Counted from the first letter of the stretch, positions 16,413-25,378 are shown. The stretch: DNA of 34,883 nt from Halieaceae bacterium (GCA_028280635.1 JANQLM010000059.1:1-34883); one strand, 5' to 3'. Made by a program: numbers and translations. Notes: generated from the letters alone by a model not told the origin.

Positions 16413-17996
16413 ATGTACTACCGCTATTTCGGCCTGAAGGAAGAACCCTTCTCCATCGCCGTCAATCCCCGGTACCTGTTTATGAGCGCGCGCCACCGCG
16501 ACGCGCTGGCGCACCTGTTGTATGGGGTAGGTGCAGGCGGTGGCTTTATCCTGCTGACCGGCGAGGTCGGCACTGGCAAGACCACCATCAATCGCTGCCT
16601 GCTGGAGCAGCTGCCGGAAAACACCGACATTGCCATCATTCTCAACCCGGCGCTGAACGCCGATGAATTGCTGGCGACCGCCTGCGATGAACTGGGCATT
16701 GAGTACCAGCGCGATGCCACCCTCAAGGACCTGACCGACCGGCTGCACGGCTTCCTGCTGGAGAATCACCGCAGGGACCGCAATACCGTACTGCTGATCG
16801 ACGAGGCCCAGCACCTGCAGTTCGAGGTACTGGAGCAGATTCGCCTGCTGACCAACCTGGAAACCAACACCCGGAAACTGTTGCAGATTATCCTGGTGGG
16901 CCAGCCGGAGCTGTCGGCGATGCTGGCCAAGCCGGAGCTTCGGCAGCTCAGCCAGCGCATTACCGCGCGCTACAACCTGCAGCCCCTCAACCGCGAGGAA
17001 ACAGATGCCTATATCCGCCACCGCCTTCAGGTGGCGGGATTGCCCGCCAACCAGGAGCTGTTCCCGGCGCGAGTGGTCAAGGAAATCTACCGTGCTACCC
17101 GCGGCATTCCGCGCCTTATCAACGTGGTCTGTGACCGGGTGTTGCTGGGCAGCTACGGCCAGAATGAATCCCGGGTCAGTATGAAGATGTTGCGCCAGGC
17201 GCTGGCTGAAGTGATGGGCCAGGAACCACTGGAGCGCAGAGGTGGCTGGCGCTGGGCCGTCGGGCTGGCGGCCCTGACGCTGCTGGGGGCGATTCCCACC
17301 TGGTACTTCTATAACACCGGGCCGGCGCAGTCGGCGGTGCAGGCGCCGGCGGCAGTGAGCACAGTGCCGGTCCCGGCGCAGGCTGCGGCGCCGATTCCCG
17401 GACTGTTGGACAATCACGAAACGGCCATGCAGGTGCTGGCCGGTCATCTGGGGCTGGCCACCGGCGCCTGTCCGGCGCTGGCCCAACGAGGCTGGCGCTG
17501 TGAGTCCCTGGAGGCAGCCAGTTGGGATGAGCTGTTGGAATTTGATCGGCCGGCGGTACTGACACTGGTGTCGCCGGCGCGCTTCGTATCTTTCGCGGTG
17601 CTGGTGGGCGTGGAAGACGGCAACGGGGTGCTGCGTACGGAGCTGGGGCAGCAGCGTATACCGTTGTCGGTGCTGGGCCCACAGTGGCGTGGTGGCTTTG
17701 AATTGATCTGGCAGCCGCCCGGCAGTTATGCGGGGCCGGTGAGCCGCGGTGACAGCGGCCCGATGGTGGCCTGGTTGGCGCAGACCTTTGCCGACCTCGA
17801 CGGCCAGGCGCAGCCCCTGGCAAGTGACGAGTTCAATGCCGCCCTGGAGGCGCGAGTGCGCCTGTTTCAGCGCCAGTTCAAACTGCGTGACGACGGCGTG
17901 GTCGGCCTGAAAACACTGCTCAAGCTCAATACCGTGCGCGGCGAAAGCCTGCCGCTGCAGCGCAGCAGCGGCCTGGCCCACCTGGGGGAGAACTGA
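16413..17996 (+). CDS. gspA: GspA/ExeA-type AAA ATPase of type II secretion
   Basis: A 527-residue protein. The N-terminal AAA ATPase has MYYRYFGLKEEPFSIAVNPRY, Walker A GEVGTGKTT (50-58), Walker B VLLIDEAQ (126-133) and the sensor stretch QRITARYNLQPL. One transmembrane helix lies at about 274-295. A periplasmic part with a C-terminal peptidoglycan-binding motif (RVRLFQRQFKLRDDGVVG, about 485-502) follows. ExeA/GspA with GspB remodels peptidoglycan so the GspD secretin can assemble. The stop overlaps the gspB start by one base. No other gsp genes are present in the window. Confidence 0.88.
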   Translation: MYYRYFGLKEEPFSIAVNPRYLFMSARHRDALAHLLYGVGAGGGFILLTGEVGTGKTTINRCLLEQLPENTDIAIILNPALNADELLATACDELGIEYQRDATLKDLTDRLHGFLLENHRRDRNTVLLIDEAQHLQFEVLEQIRLLTNLETNTRKLLQIILVGQPELSAMLAKPELRQLSQRITARYNLQPLNREETDAYIRHRLQVAGLPANQELFPARVVKEIYRATRGIPRLINVVCDRVLLGSYGQNESRVSMKMLRQALAEVMGQEPLERRGGWRWAVGLAALTLLGAIPTWYFYNTGPAQSAVQAPAAVSTVPVPAQAAAPIPGLLDNHETAMQVLAGHLGLATGACPALAQRGWRCESLEAASWDELLEFDRPAVLTLVSPARFVSFAVLVGVEDGNGVLRTELGQQRIPLSVLGPQWRGGFELIWQPPGSYAGPVSRGDSGPMVAWLAQTFADLDGQAQPLASDEFNAALEARVRLFQRQFKLRDDGVVGLKTLLKLNTVRGESLPLQRSSGLAHLGEN

Positions 17997-18925
17997 TGTC
18001 GCTGATCCTGGACGCCCTGAACCGCTCCGATTCGGATCGCAGTAATTCCGGGGACACCCCTGGCCTGCATTCTGTTCACGGTCCACGCGGCGATGCGCCA
18101 CGGCCGACCTGGCAGCGCTTTGTCTGGCCGGCGGTGGCGCTGCTGTTTGCCGGAGCCGCCCTGTTCATGTGGTGGGGTGGTGATGCGGAGCCGGAGGCGC
18201 CCGCCGCGCAGACGCAGGCTGCACCAGAGCCCACGGTGGCGGTGCAGGAACAGCCCGACGTCCGGCCCAGAGAAAACAATCGGCCGGTCGCTGCCCCCCG
18301 ACCGGAACGCGTCTCATCGCCGCAACAGGAGCGCGCGGCTACCCTGCCGCGACCCGCGCCGGGATTCTCGGATGATGTAGCCGCGCTGTATTCCCAGATG
18401 CAGGCCGCCGGCGTCGACCCCAACCAGGTGCTGGCCGCGCCGCCGCCGGCGCCGAAACCGGCACCCACGTCATCACAGCTTCCCTCCCGGTCGCTGGCGG
18501 ATCTCCAGCAAATGGCCATGGCGGCGGAGGCCGCGCGGGAGGCGCCTGAAGAGGCTCCGATGGAGACTGCGCCGACGCCGACCCGGAGCCCGGCCTACGA
18601 TGTGGATGCCCTGGCACAGGCGGCCCAGGCTGAACTGGCCAACCGGCAACCGCAGAGTGGGCCGCTGGTGCAGCACGAGGCCCCTTTTATTACCGACCTG
18701 CGGCAGGCGCTGAAGGACCAGATTCCCAGCATTTTCTACAACCAGCACAACTGGTCCAGCAATCCCAGCGAGCGCAGCGTGGTGCTCAATGGCGAGGAGC
18801 GCCGCGAGGGCCAGCAGATCAAGCCAGGCCTGCGGCTGGTGGAGATTCTCGAGGGGTCGATCGTGCTCAGCTTCAACGGCACCGAGTTCCAGCTGCGGTC
18901 CCTGAATAGCTGGGTCAACCTGTAG
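17996..18925 (+). CDS. gspB: GspB-type secretin assembly partner
   Basis: A 309-residue protein beginning MSLILDALNRSDSDR, the short cytoplasmic GspB/ExeB signature. One transmembrane helix (about 42-60) and a long Pro/Ala-rich periplasmic linker (about 65-215) follow. The C-terminal T2SSB domain (about 225-305) includes FYNQHNWSSNPSERSVVLNGEERREGQ and the strand-rich LVEILEGSIVLSFNGTEFQL. GspB pairs with GspA to place the type II secretin. The TGATG overlap with gspA indicates translational coupling. Confidence 0.87.
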   Translation: MSLILDALNRSDSDRSNSGDTPGLHSVHGPRGDAPRPTWQRFVWPAVALLFAGAALFMWWGGDAEPEAPAAQTQAAPEPTVAVQEQPDVRPRENNRPVAAPRPERVSSPQQERAATLPRPAPGFSDDVAALYSQMQAAGVDPNQVLAAPPPAPKPAPTSSQLPSRSLADLQQMAMAAEAAREAPEEAPMETAPTPTRSPAYDVDALAQAAQAELANRQPQSGPLVQHEAPFITDLRQALKDQIPSIFYNQHNWSSNPSERSVVLNGEERREGQQIKPGLRLVEILEGSIVLSFNGTEFQLRSLNSWVNL

Positions 18926-19041
18926 TGCGGGTTTAGTGCGAGCAATAGCGCATTTGCCGCAACGGCGATTGGCAACACCGGACGCAGGTGCTAAGGTTTT
19001 TTGATCAAATACCCACCAATAACAATTATGGGGACGACAAC

Positions 19042-19371
19042 ATGAAGCTCATTATTGGTCTGTTTTTCCTGCTGGCGACCAACCTGGTGCTGGCTGAGTG
19101 CGCCAGACCCACTGCTCCACAGCTACCAGACGGCGGCAGCTCGGACCTGGAAACCATGGTGGAAGGGCAGAAGGCGGTAAAAGCCTATGTGGCCGAGACC
19201 GAGGCTTACCTCGACTGTCTAAACGAGGAAGGTGCCGCCGCCGCTGAGGAAGAAACACCCGAGGAGCAGCATGCACGCATCGAGCTGCACAACCAGGCTG
19301 TCGACGACATGGATGCCGTCGCTGCTGCTTTTAACGAAGAAATCCGCGAATACAAAGCCAAGAGCCAGTAA
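19042..19371 (+). CDS. Small secreted helical protein, unknown function
   Basis: 109 residues from ATG 19042, preceded by GGGGA. A signal peptide (about 1-18, ending VLAE) leads to a mature protein with two cysteines (C20, C59). Helical segments such as GQKAVKAYVAETEAYLDCL and HARIELHNQAVDDMDAVAAAFNEEIREYKAK are visible. The two cysteines could pair by disulphide in the periplasm. I recall similar small uncharacterised secreted proteins in gammaproteobacteria. The frame continues to 18988, but without a ribosome site. It ends 3 bp from the end of the opposite AraC-family gene. Confidence 0.75.
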   Translation: MKLIIGLFFLLATNLVLAECARPTAPQLPDGGSSDLETMVEGQKAVKAYVAETEAYLDCLNEEGAAAAEEETPEEQHARIELHNQAVDDMDAVAAAFNEEIREYKAKSQ

Positions 19372-19374
19372 GCT

Positions 19375-20439
19375 TCAAGACGCTCTCTGCCCCCGTCGCC
19401 AGGCGGCCGGGCTCACCCCCGTCAAATTCCTGAACGCACGACCGAAATTCGCCGGGTCGCTGTAGCCCAGTTTGTCCGCTATATCGGCCACGCTGAGGGC
19501 TGCCTGCTTGAGCAGCGCGTCGGCGCAGTCCAGTTGTTCCGCCTCCAGCAGCGTGCGATAGCTGGTCTCCTGCTGCTTAAGGCGTCGAATCAGCGTGCGC
19601 GGTGTGATGTGCAACTGCTGTGCCAGGTCTTCGAGGCCCGGTGCGCCGCGGCCCTCCAGGGTTCCTGCGCGGACCTGGTCAAAGTGGTTGGCGAGCATGC
19701 CGCGCACCTGTTCGGCGGTATTGCCGGCCGGCGCCAGACGGCTGATGATCTGTCGGCACTTGGTGATGTTGCTGCGGTAGCTGCCCTCGTCGTAAAGCGG
19801 CGAGGGCAGGTGGCTCCAACTGGCCGGGATCACCAGGGCTACCGACTGGGCATTGAACTCGCAGCGGGCACCGTAAACCTGCTGCAGGGCATCCCGATAG
19901 CCGGGCTCAGGCCAGGGAAACTGAATGGTGACGTAGTCGCCCACCGGGTGGCCGACGATGGTCTCAACCAGTGCCTCCAGCACACGCAGGATCGATTCCG
20001 AGGTCACTCTCCGGTACAGCGCGTCGTCGGTCAGGTCAGACATGCTGAACACGACCTGGCGGCCGCGGGTTTCCAGGCTCGCGGTCAGCGTCGAAATACG
20101 CACCGGGTGATAATCCGCCATCACCTGCAGCGCGGCGCCCAGGGTAGGCGCACTAAGGGCGGCAAAGCCTAGTGGCCCGTGAGTTCCAATATTCAACTGC
20201 ACACCCACGCGCGCTGCCCATGCCGGATCGGCCTGGGTGTTGTCGATATTGCGCAGTAGCCTGGTCATGGACGCGTAGTCCACGTATTCGAGGCCCAGCA
20301 GGTCTGCCTCCGTCAAGCCGGTGCCAAGCAGCATCCTGTCGACAGGCTGGCGGCAGCTGCGCAGATAGAGCAGGGCATACGCTGCGGAGGTCAGCATCGG
20401 AAAGTTCATGGGCACAGTATCCTGCGAAACGGCCGCCAT
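19375..20439 (-). CDS. AraC-family transcriptional regulator (Arabinose_bd N-domain type)
   Basis: A 354-residue regulator. The N-terminal two-thirds (about 20-220) is the ligand-sensing domain of the OruR/ArgR-like AraC group (GPLGFAALSAPTLGAALQVMADY is characteristic). The C-terminal double helix-turn-helix covers about 265-350, with LAQQLHITPRTLIRRLK and VADIADKLGYSDPANFGRAFRNLTGVSP. Members often regulate catabolism of hydrophobic compounds. It is divergent from alkB, its most likely target. The ATG at 20406 (MNFPM, with AGGAT upstream) is an alternative start 11 codons later. Confidence 0.9.
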   Translation of the reverse strand: MAAVSQDTVPMNFPMLTSAAYALLYLRSCRQPVDRMLLGTGLTEADLLGLEYVDYASMTRLLRNIDNTQADPAWAARVGVQLNIGTHGPLGFAALSAPTLGAALQVMADYHPVRISTLTASLETRGRQVVFSMSDLTDDALYRRVTSESILRVLEALVETIVGHPVGDYVTIQFPWPEPGYRDALQQVYGARCEFNAQSVALVIPASWSHLPSPLYDEGSYRSNITKCRQIISRLAPAGNTAEQVRGMLANHFDQVRAGTLEGRGAPGLEDLAQQLHITPRTLIRRLKQQETSYRTLLEAEQLDCADALLKQAALSVADIADKLGYSDPANFGRAFRNLTGVSPAAWRRGQRAS

Positions 20440-20446
20440 GTCACTT

Positions 20447-20467
20447 AATGACAGTTATTTTGTCATT
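20447..20467. promoter_or_regulatory. Inverted repeat between the AraC regulator and alkB
   Basis: AATGACA (20447-20453) and TGTCATT (20461-20467) are perfect inverted arms separated by 7 bp, beginning 8 bp upstream of the regulator ATG and ending 82 bp before alkB. It is the best operator candidate in the divergent region. Confidence 0.5.
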
Positions 20468-20548
20468 TCATGCAATTCTGGTGGCGTCGGCGATGCCCTA
20501 GTCTAGGCTCGACAGAATAAGACACGGCACTGCCGATGGAGTCCTGAG

Positions 20549-21751
20549 ATGACTACCTATACCCTGCAACACGCTGAGAAGGGCCTGATCAGCTACACCG
20601 ACAAGAAGCGCTACCTGTGGTTGAGTTCGGTGTTTATGCCCATCTTCCCAATGCTGGGCATCATCGCCTACTTCGCCACGGGCAGTGAGTGGGCCCTGGG
20701 TATCCCGGTGTTCTTTTCCTACGCGATCATTCCTTTCCTCGACTGGGGGATTGGTAGCGATGAGAACAACCCCCCGGAGGAAATTGTCCCGCAACTGGAG
20801 GAAGACTCCTACTACCGGTTGCTCACCTACGTCACCGTGCCCATGCACTTTATCGTGCTGATCGCCATCGCCTGGTTTGTAGGCACCCACGAGCTGTCGC
20901 TGCCGGCGCTGCTGGTCACTGCGATCACCGCCGGCATGTATTCGGGCCTGGGCATCAACACCGCCCACGAGATGGGCCATAAAAAGACGGCACTGGAGCG
21001 CTGGCTGGCCAAGATCGTGCTGGCGGTACCGGCTTACGGCCACTTCTGTATCGAACACAACCGGGGCCACCACACCGAGGTGGCCACCCCGGAAGACCCG
21101 GCCAGCTCCAGGATGGGCGAATCCATCTACAAGTTTGCGCGGCGCGAAATCCCCGGCGCGTTCTGGCGCGGCTGGAACCAGGAGAAAGTACGCCTGGAGC
21201 GCCAGGGCAAGTCGGTATGGCACTGGAAGAACGACATCCTCCAGTCTTTTGCCATCAGCGCTGTGCTGCAGCTCGGCCTGATCTACGCCTTTGGCTGGAT
21301 CATGATTCCCTTCCTGGCGATCCACAACGTCTGGGCCTGGTTCCAACTGACCTCGGCAAACTACATCGAGCACTACGGCCTGCTGCGCTCCAGGGAAGAA
21401 AATGGCCGCTATGAACGCTGCCAGCCCCATCACAGCTGGAACGCCAACTACATCTTCAGCAATGTGGTGTTGTTCCACCTGGAGCGCCACTCCGACCACC
21501 ACGCCAACCCCACCCGGCGCTACCAGAGCCTGCGCAATTTCGACAATCTGCCTGAGCTGCCCAATGGCTACTACGGCATGTACATGATCGCCTACATCCC
21601 CTGGCTCTGGTATCGGGTGATGGACAAGCGGGTGTTGGCACTGCCGCATATCGACGGGGACCTCAGCAAGGTCAACATCGACCCGGACCGGCGTGAAGAA
21701 ATCTATGCCCGTTTCGGTGGCGGCCAGTCGCCGACACCGGTGACCGCCTGA
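20549..21751 (+). CDS. alkB: Alkane 1-monooxygenase AlkB
   Basis: A 400-residue integral membrane di-iron hydroxylase. All histidine motifs are present: HEMGHK (140-145), EHNRGHH (169-175), NYIEHYG (271-277) and LERHSDHHA (311-319), plus the NYxEHYG context that separates alkane hydroxylases from desaturases. Hydrophobic segments around residues 23-45, 48-66, 93-113, 117-134 and 235-258 fit the six-helix topology. It oxidises terminal methyl groups of medium to long alkanes to 1-alkanols, with electrons from rubredoxin. GGAG lies 7 bp before the ATG. The rubredoxin gene overlaps its stop (TGATG). The divergent AraC gene probably regulates it. Confidence 0.95.
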   Translation: MTTYTLQHAEKGLISYTDKKRYLWLSSVFMPIFPMLGIIAYFATGSEWALGIPVFFSYAIIPFLDWGIGSDENNPPEEIVPQLEEDSYYRLLTYVTVPMHFIVLIAIAWFVGTHELSLPALLVTAITAGMYSGLGINTAHEMGHKKTALERWLAKIVLAVPAYGHFCIEHNRGHHTEVATPEDPASSRMGESIYKFARREIPGAFWRGWNQEKVRLERQGKSVWHWKNDILQSFAISAVLQLGLIYAFGWIMIPFLAIHNVWAWFQLTSANYIEHYGLLRSREENGRYERCQPHHSWNANYIFSNVVLFHLERHSDHHANPTRRYQSLRNFDNLPELPNGYYGMYMIAYIPWLWYRVMDKRVLALPHIDGDLSKVNIDPDRREEIYARFGGGQSPTPVTA

Positions 21752-21921
21752 TGGCCATCTACGAATGCCCGGGATGCCACTACTGCTACGATGAAGCCAA
21801 GGGGGACGCGCACGAGGGCTATCCCCCTTCCACGCTGTTCGACAGTCTTCCCGAAGATTTCACCTGCCCCGATTGCGGGGTGCGCTACAAGGAAGACTTT
21901 GTGCGCGTCGGCGATAGCTGA
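21751..21921 (+). CDS. rubA: Rubredoxin, translationally coupled to alkB (AlkG1-like)
   Basis: A 56-residue iron protein starting on the last base of the alkB stop. The first motif is C6-P-G-C9 in YECPGCHYCYDE; His replaces the usual Gly after it and an extra Cys12 follows. The second is C39-P-D-C42-G. Directly after that comes VRYKEDF, one residue longer than typical CGVGKDxF rubredoxins because of an Arg. An Arg insertion there was reported to mark AlkG1-type rubredoxins, which could not replace the functional AlkG2 type as AlkB electron donors. It is therefore a rubredoxin with confidence, while its role as direct donor is doubtful. Confidence 0.88.
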   Translation: MAIYECPGCHYCYDEAKGDAHEGYPPSTLFDSLPEDFTCPDCGVRYKEDFVRVGDS

Positions 21922-22010
21922 CCCGTCATTCCCACCGGCGCTGTTGCCAGCGCGTGTCGCGGGTCCGTGAAAACGGTACCCTTGGCCGTTCTGTTTTCCC
22001 GGAGACTGCC

Positions 22011-22676
22011 ATGGACCTTTTCGACGTAATGCGCACCACCTTTGCGGCGCGTGAGTACACCGACGACCCCCTGCCGGATGAGGTGCTCTACGAGCTGATT
22101 GAACATGCGCGCTTTGCACCCAGCGGCGGAAATCGCCAGGCCGGGCGCATTATCGTCGTCAGAGACCAGGCCACCAGGCAGGCGCTGGCCGATATGACTA
22201 TCCCGCCAGCGCGCCAGTACACCGCGCAGATGATGGCTGGCGAAACCCCTTTCTGCCCCGTCACGCCCACGGCGCTGAGCCCGGAGCAGATTGCCGCCAC
22301 GGATGCCATCCCGGCCTTGACCGAGCACCTGCGCAATGCGCCAGTGCTGCTGGTAGTGTGCGCCGACCTGGGTGCGCTGGCGGCCATGGACAAGGATCTC
22401 GATCGTATCGGCATGGCGATCGGCGCCAGTATCTACCCCCTGGTCTGGAACATCCTGCTGGGCGCCCGGGCGCGGGGTTACGGCGGCACCTTCACCACCC
22501 TCAGCCTGGTGGTGGAGGATGAGGTCAAGGCATTGCTGGATATTCCCGAACAGTGGGCGGTAGCGACACTGGTGCCGCTGGGCAAACCCGTCAAACAGCT
22601 CACCAGGTTGAAACGCAAGTCGGTGGAGGACTTTGTGGTGCGCGAGCGCTTCGATGGGGAAGTGTTTACGCCCTAA
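22011..22676 (+). CDS. Nitroreductase-family flavoprotein
   Basis: 221 residues from ATG 22011, chosen because GGAG lies 6 bp before it; the frame is open to 21954 without a good start. The FMN-binding nitroreductase fold shows in TTFAAREYTDDPL (RxF/Y pattern), HARFAPSGGNRQAGRIIVV, and MAIGASIYPLVWNILLGARARGYGGTFTTL. These enzymes use NAD(P)H to reduce nitro groups, quinones or enones. Position after alkB-rubredoxin suggests a catabolic role, but the substrate is unknown. The gene is followed by a strong bidirectional terminator. Confidence 0.85.
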   Translation: MDLFDVMRTTFAAREYTDDPLPDEVLYELIEHARFAPSGGNRQAGRIIVVRDQATRQALADMTIPPARQYTAQMMAGETPFCPVTPTALSPEQIAATDAIPALTEHLRNAPVLLVVCADLGALAAMDKDLDRIGMAIGASIYPLVWNILLGARARGYGGTFTTLSLVVEDEVKALLDIPEQWAVATLVPLGKPVKQLTRLKRKSVEDFVVRERFDGEVFTP

Positions 22677-22730
22677 TGGGGTTGCTCAGTATCTGCGTAT
22701 AGGGGTCGAAGCCCTTTATTCGGGTATGAA

Positions 22731-22765
22731 AAAAGCCGCATCGGGAGTCGATGCGGCTTTTGTTT
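22731..22765. terminator. Bidirectional intrinsic terminator
   Basis: AAAAGCCGCATCG (22731-22743) and CGATGCGGCTTTT (22749-22761) make a 13-bp stem with loop GGAGT, continued by GTTTT. The A and T flanks allow use by both the nitroreductase and the opposite TonB receptor gene. Confidence 0.93.
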
Positions 22766-22795
22766 TGCGGCGTGAGCCGCGGGCCTGGCGTGAGC

Positions 22796-25294
22796 CTAGA
22801 AGCTGTAGCGCAGGCGCGCGCCGTATACCTCACCCTCGTCGATCATCGAGGCGTGTGAGCCCACCAGCACCGGTACGTCGAAGCTGTACACCAGGGCTTC
22901 CTCGTCGGTGATGTTGCGGCCGTAGACCATCAGCTCCCAGTTGTCCTCGGCACCGCGCAGGCCGAAGCGCAGGTTCACCTTGGTGTAGTCCGGCGCGCGG
23001 TCGAGGGGATCGAGGTCGCCCTGGGTCTCGAATTCGTCGGAGTAGTTGACTTCGCCGCTGGCGAAAAACTGCATGCCATTGCCGAATACATGGTTGTAGT
23101 CGAAGGTGGCGGAGGCCGTGTACTCCGGTGCAAAGGTGGTCACCTCGCCGGACAGGTCATTGATGCTGGAGCCCGGGGCGCCGGTGCCGCACAGCGAGTC
23201 GACATCGAGCTGCTGGGCGGTACAGGGGGCGGTGTCGTACTCCTTGTACTCCGCGTCCAGGTAGGCGCCGTTCAGGCCGATGCGCAGGCCCTCGGTGGCC
23301 TGCCAGGCCATATCGAACTCGAGTCCGGAAATCTCGGCCTGGGCGGCGTTGGTCACCGCGAAGGAAACACCCTGGAAGATTGAGGTCTGCAGGTCGTCAT
23401 ACTCGGTGTAAAAGGCCGCCCAGTTCAGGGTCATGGAGCCGCCGAACAGGGTGTGCTTGCCGCCGAGCTCGTAGGCCACCACACTTTCATCGTCGAACTC
23501 GAACTCGTCATTCGGCAGGGTGTGGTCGTAGCAGTCCTCGGGCAACTGGCCGGGCAGGCAGGGGTAGGTCTGGGGCGGCACGCCGCCCGGCTGGCCATCG
23601 TCAGCGGCGGTGAAGCCACCGGACTTGAAGCCCTCCGAGTAGGACACATACAGCATGCTGTCGTCAGTCACGTCCCACTGCAGGTTGGCCATGGGCAGCA
23701 GGTCGTCGGTGTCACGGTCTTCCTCATAGTCGTAGAGGTAGGTGTTGAAGCTGCCGGCCTGGATCGAATACAGGAAGAAGTTGTCTGATCGAGTGCCAAC
23801 ACCGGTCAGGTCGTCGGAGAGGAACTGGCTACTCTCGACTTCCTTGGTCTCATCGGCGTAGCGCACGCCCAGGGTCAGACGCAGGTCGTCCCGCAGGTTG
23901 AAGGTACCCTGGCCGAACAGGGCCCAGGAATCGGTATCGAGCTTGAAGTAGTGGTCGCGGGCCATCTGGTTGGCGGTATAGAGGCCGCCGGTCAGGAAGC
24001 TGAACAGGCTGTTTACGCCCAGCACCTGTTCCACCAGGCCGCCCATATTGGTATCGATGGTCACGCGGCGGTCGAATTCCACCGTGTTCTCTTCGTAGTA
24101 GCCGCCGACGATGTACTCGAAGAAACCGCCGGTGGGTGAGGCCAGGCGGATTTCCTGGCTCCACTGATCGAAGTCCTGGTCGTCGTCACGGGAAATAAAC
24201 TGCAGCGGCAGCCAGTCACAGTCGCAGCCATCGGTGTAGTTGTAGGCCGAGTAGCCGGTAATCGCCGTCAGGGTGTACTCACCCATATAGTAGTTCAGGG
24301 TCAGTACGCCGTTGTCGGTGTCCTGGTCGCTGGACTCGGCGTACTGGCCTACTGCCACGCCTTCAGCGCCGCCCGTGGGTCCGAGGTTATTGTCCTTGAA
24401 GATCTCGAACTCTTCGTTGGCCGCGCTCCCCACCTCGGGATAGAACAGGTCGGTCAGCAGGTAGGCAATCTGCGCGAATTCGTCGCGGTTCGGATACAAC
24501 TCATCACGCTCGGCCGCGTCCGGGTAGTAGGTCACGCCCGAGGCCACCCCGGTGCGATCCAGGTTGGACTGGCTCCACTTCAGGGTGACATCCAGGTTTT
24601 CATTGGGTGACCAAACGCCTGTGAAACGATAGTTCCACTCTTCGATCTGGGGCTCGTCGTCATTCAGGAACCCGTTGTCGACATAGCCGTCGGTTTCCCG
24701 GTAACGACCTGCGAGGCGCACGGCCAGGGTATCGCTGACCGCTCCGGACACCATGCCATCGTAGATGTAGCCTTCGTTGGTTTCCGCGGAGACATCGATG
24801 CGCCCGTTGAATTCTTCATCCAGGTCCGGTGATGCAGTAATGATGCTGACGGCGCCGGCGACGGTGTTGCGGCCGAACAGGGTGCCCTGGGGGCCGCGCA
24901 GAACCTCTACCCGCTCAATGTCCATGAACGGCGCGCGGTACTGGCGGCCGCGGCCCATATAGATGCCGTCGATATACATACCTACCGACTGCTCGAAGGC
25001 CTGGTTGTTACTGGAGCCCATGCCGCGCATGTAGATGTTGGTGCTGACCGGGGCATCCGAGATGAACAGGTTGGGTACAAAATCCGCCAGCGCCGCCATA
25101 TTGGGTATACCGGCGTCCTGGATCTTTTCGCCCTGCACGGCGGATACCGAGATCGGTACATCCTGCAGGCTCTCGGCCCGCTTCTGTGCCGTAACGATCA
25201 CTTCTTCCAGCAAAGCCTGGGCGCCCGCCAGCGGGGCGGCCGTGGCGAGTGCCAGCGCAGTAACAACAGGGAGCTTCCTGTATTGAACAGACAT
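22796..25294 (-). CDS. TonB-dependent outer-membrane receptor
   Basis: An 832-residue receptor. The signal peptide (1-25, ending AGA) is followed by TonB-box-like EEVIVTA (30-36). The plug domain (about 40-160) includes DVPISVSAV, YMRGMGSSNNQAFEQSVGMYIDG and VEVLRGPQGTLFGRNTVAGAVSIIT. The remaining beta-barrel shows alternating strands and ends in the canonical aromatic residue (RLRYSF). The plug type is common among receptors of catabolic clusters for hydrophobic or organic substrates, and no siderophore-uptake gene is adjacent. It takes up an unknown ligand using the proton-motive force through TonB. It follows the SDR gene on the same strand after a 227-bp gap with operator-like repeats. 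Confidence 0.95.
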   Translation of the reverse strand: MSVQYRKLPVVTALALATAAPLAGAQALLEEVIVTAQKRAESLQDVPISVSAVQGEKIQDAGIPNMAALADFVPNLFISDAPVSTNIYMRGMGSSNNQAFEQSVGMYIDGIYMGRGRQYRAPFMDIERVEVLRGPQGTLFGRNTVAGAVSIITASPDLDEEFNGRIDVSAETNEGYIYDGMVSGAVSDTLAVRLAGRYRETDGYVDNGFLNDDEPQIEEWNYRFTGVWSPNENLDVTLKWSQSNLDRTGVASGVTYYPDAAERDELYPNRDEFAQIAYLLTDLFYPEVGSAANEEFEIFKDNNLGPTGGAEGVAVGQYAESSDQDTDNGVLTLNYYMGEYTLTAITGYSAYNYTDGCDCDWLPLQFISRDDDQDFDQWSQEIRLASPTGGFFEYIVGGYYEENTVEFDRRVTIDTNMGGLVEQVLGVNSLFSFLTGGLYTANQMARDHYFKLDTDSWALFGQGTFNLRDDLRLTLGVRYADETKEVESSQFLSDDLTGVGTRSDNFFLYSIQAGSFNTYLYDYEEDRDTDDLLPMANLQWDVTDDSMLYVSYSEGFKSGGFTAADDGQPGGVPPQTYPCLPGQLPEDCYDHTLPNDEFEFDDESVVAYELGGKHTLFGGSMTLNWAAFYTEYDDLQTSIFQGVSFAVTNAAQAEISGLEFDMAWQATEGLRIGLNGAYLDAEYKEYDTAPCTAQQLDVDSLCGTGAPGSSINDLSGEVTTFAPEYTASATFDYNHVFGNGMQFFASGEVNYSDEFETQGDLDPLDRAPDYTKVNLRFGLRGAEDNWELMVYGRNITDEEALVYSFDVPVLVGSHASMIDEGEVYGARLRYSF

Positions 25295-25321
25295 GAGGAG
25301 TCCTCTTTTTGCGTTTTATAG

Positions 25322-25378
25322 TTATTTGCACTCTCGAGGAGAGAGCCACCTACCCTTGCTCATCATTATTATTTGCAC
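25322..25378. repeat. Direct repeat upstream of the TonB receptor
   Basis: TTATTTGCAC occurs at 25322-25331 and again at 25369-25378, 47 bp apart, in the receptor gene's upstream region. Spacing near 4.5 helical turns and the adjacency to a palindrome suggest regulator sites. Confidence 0.45.

Noticed and set aside
16326-18101. 591-residue minus-strand open frame
   Set aside because: It is antisense to gspA and rich in His, Gln and Arg, as expected from the other strand of a GC-rich gene.
20498-21649. 383-residue minus-strand open frame
   Set aside because: It is antisense to alkB, which carries all histidine motifs.
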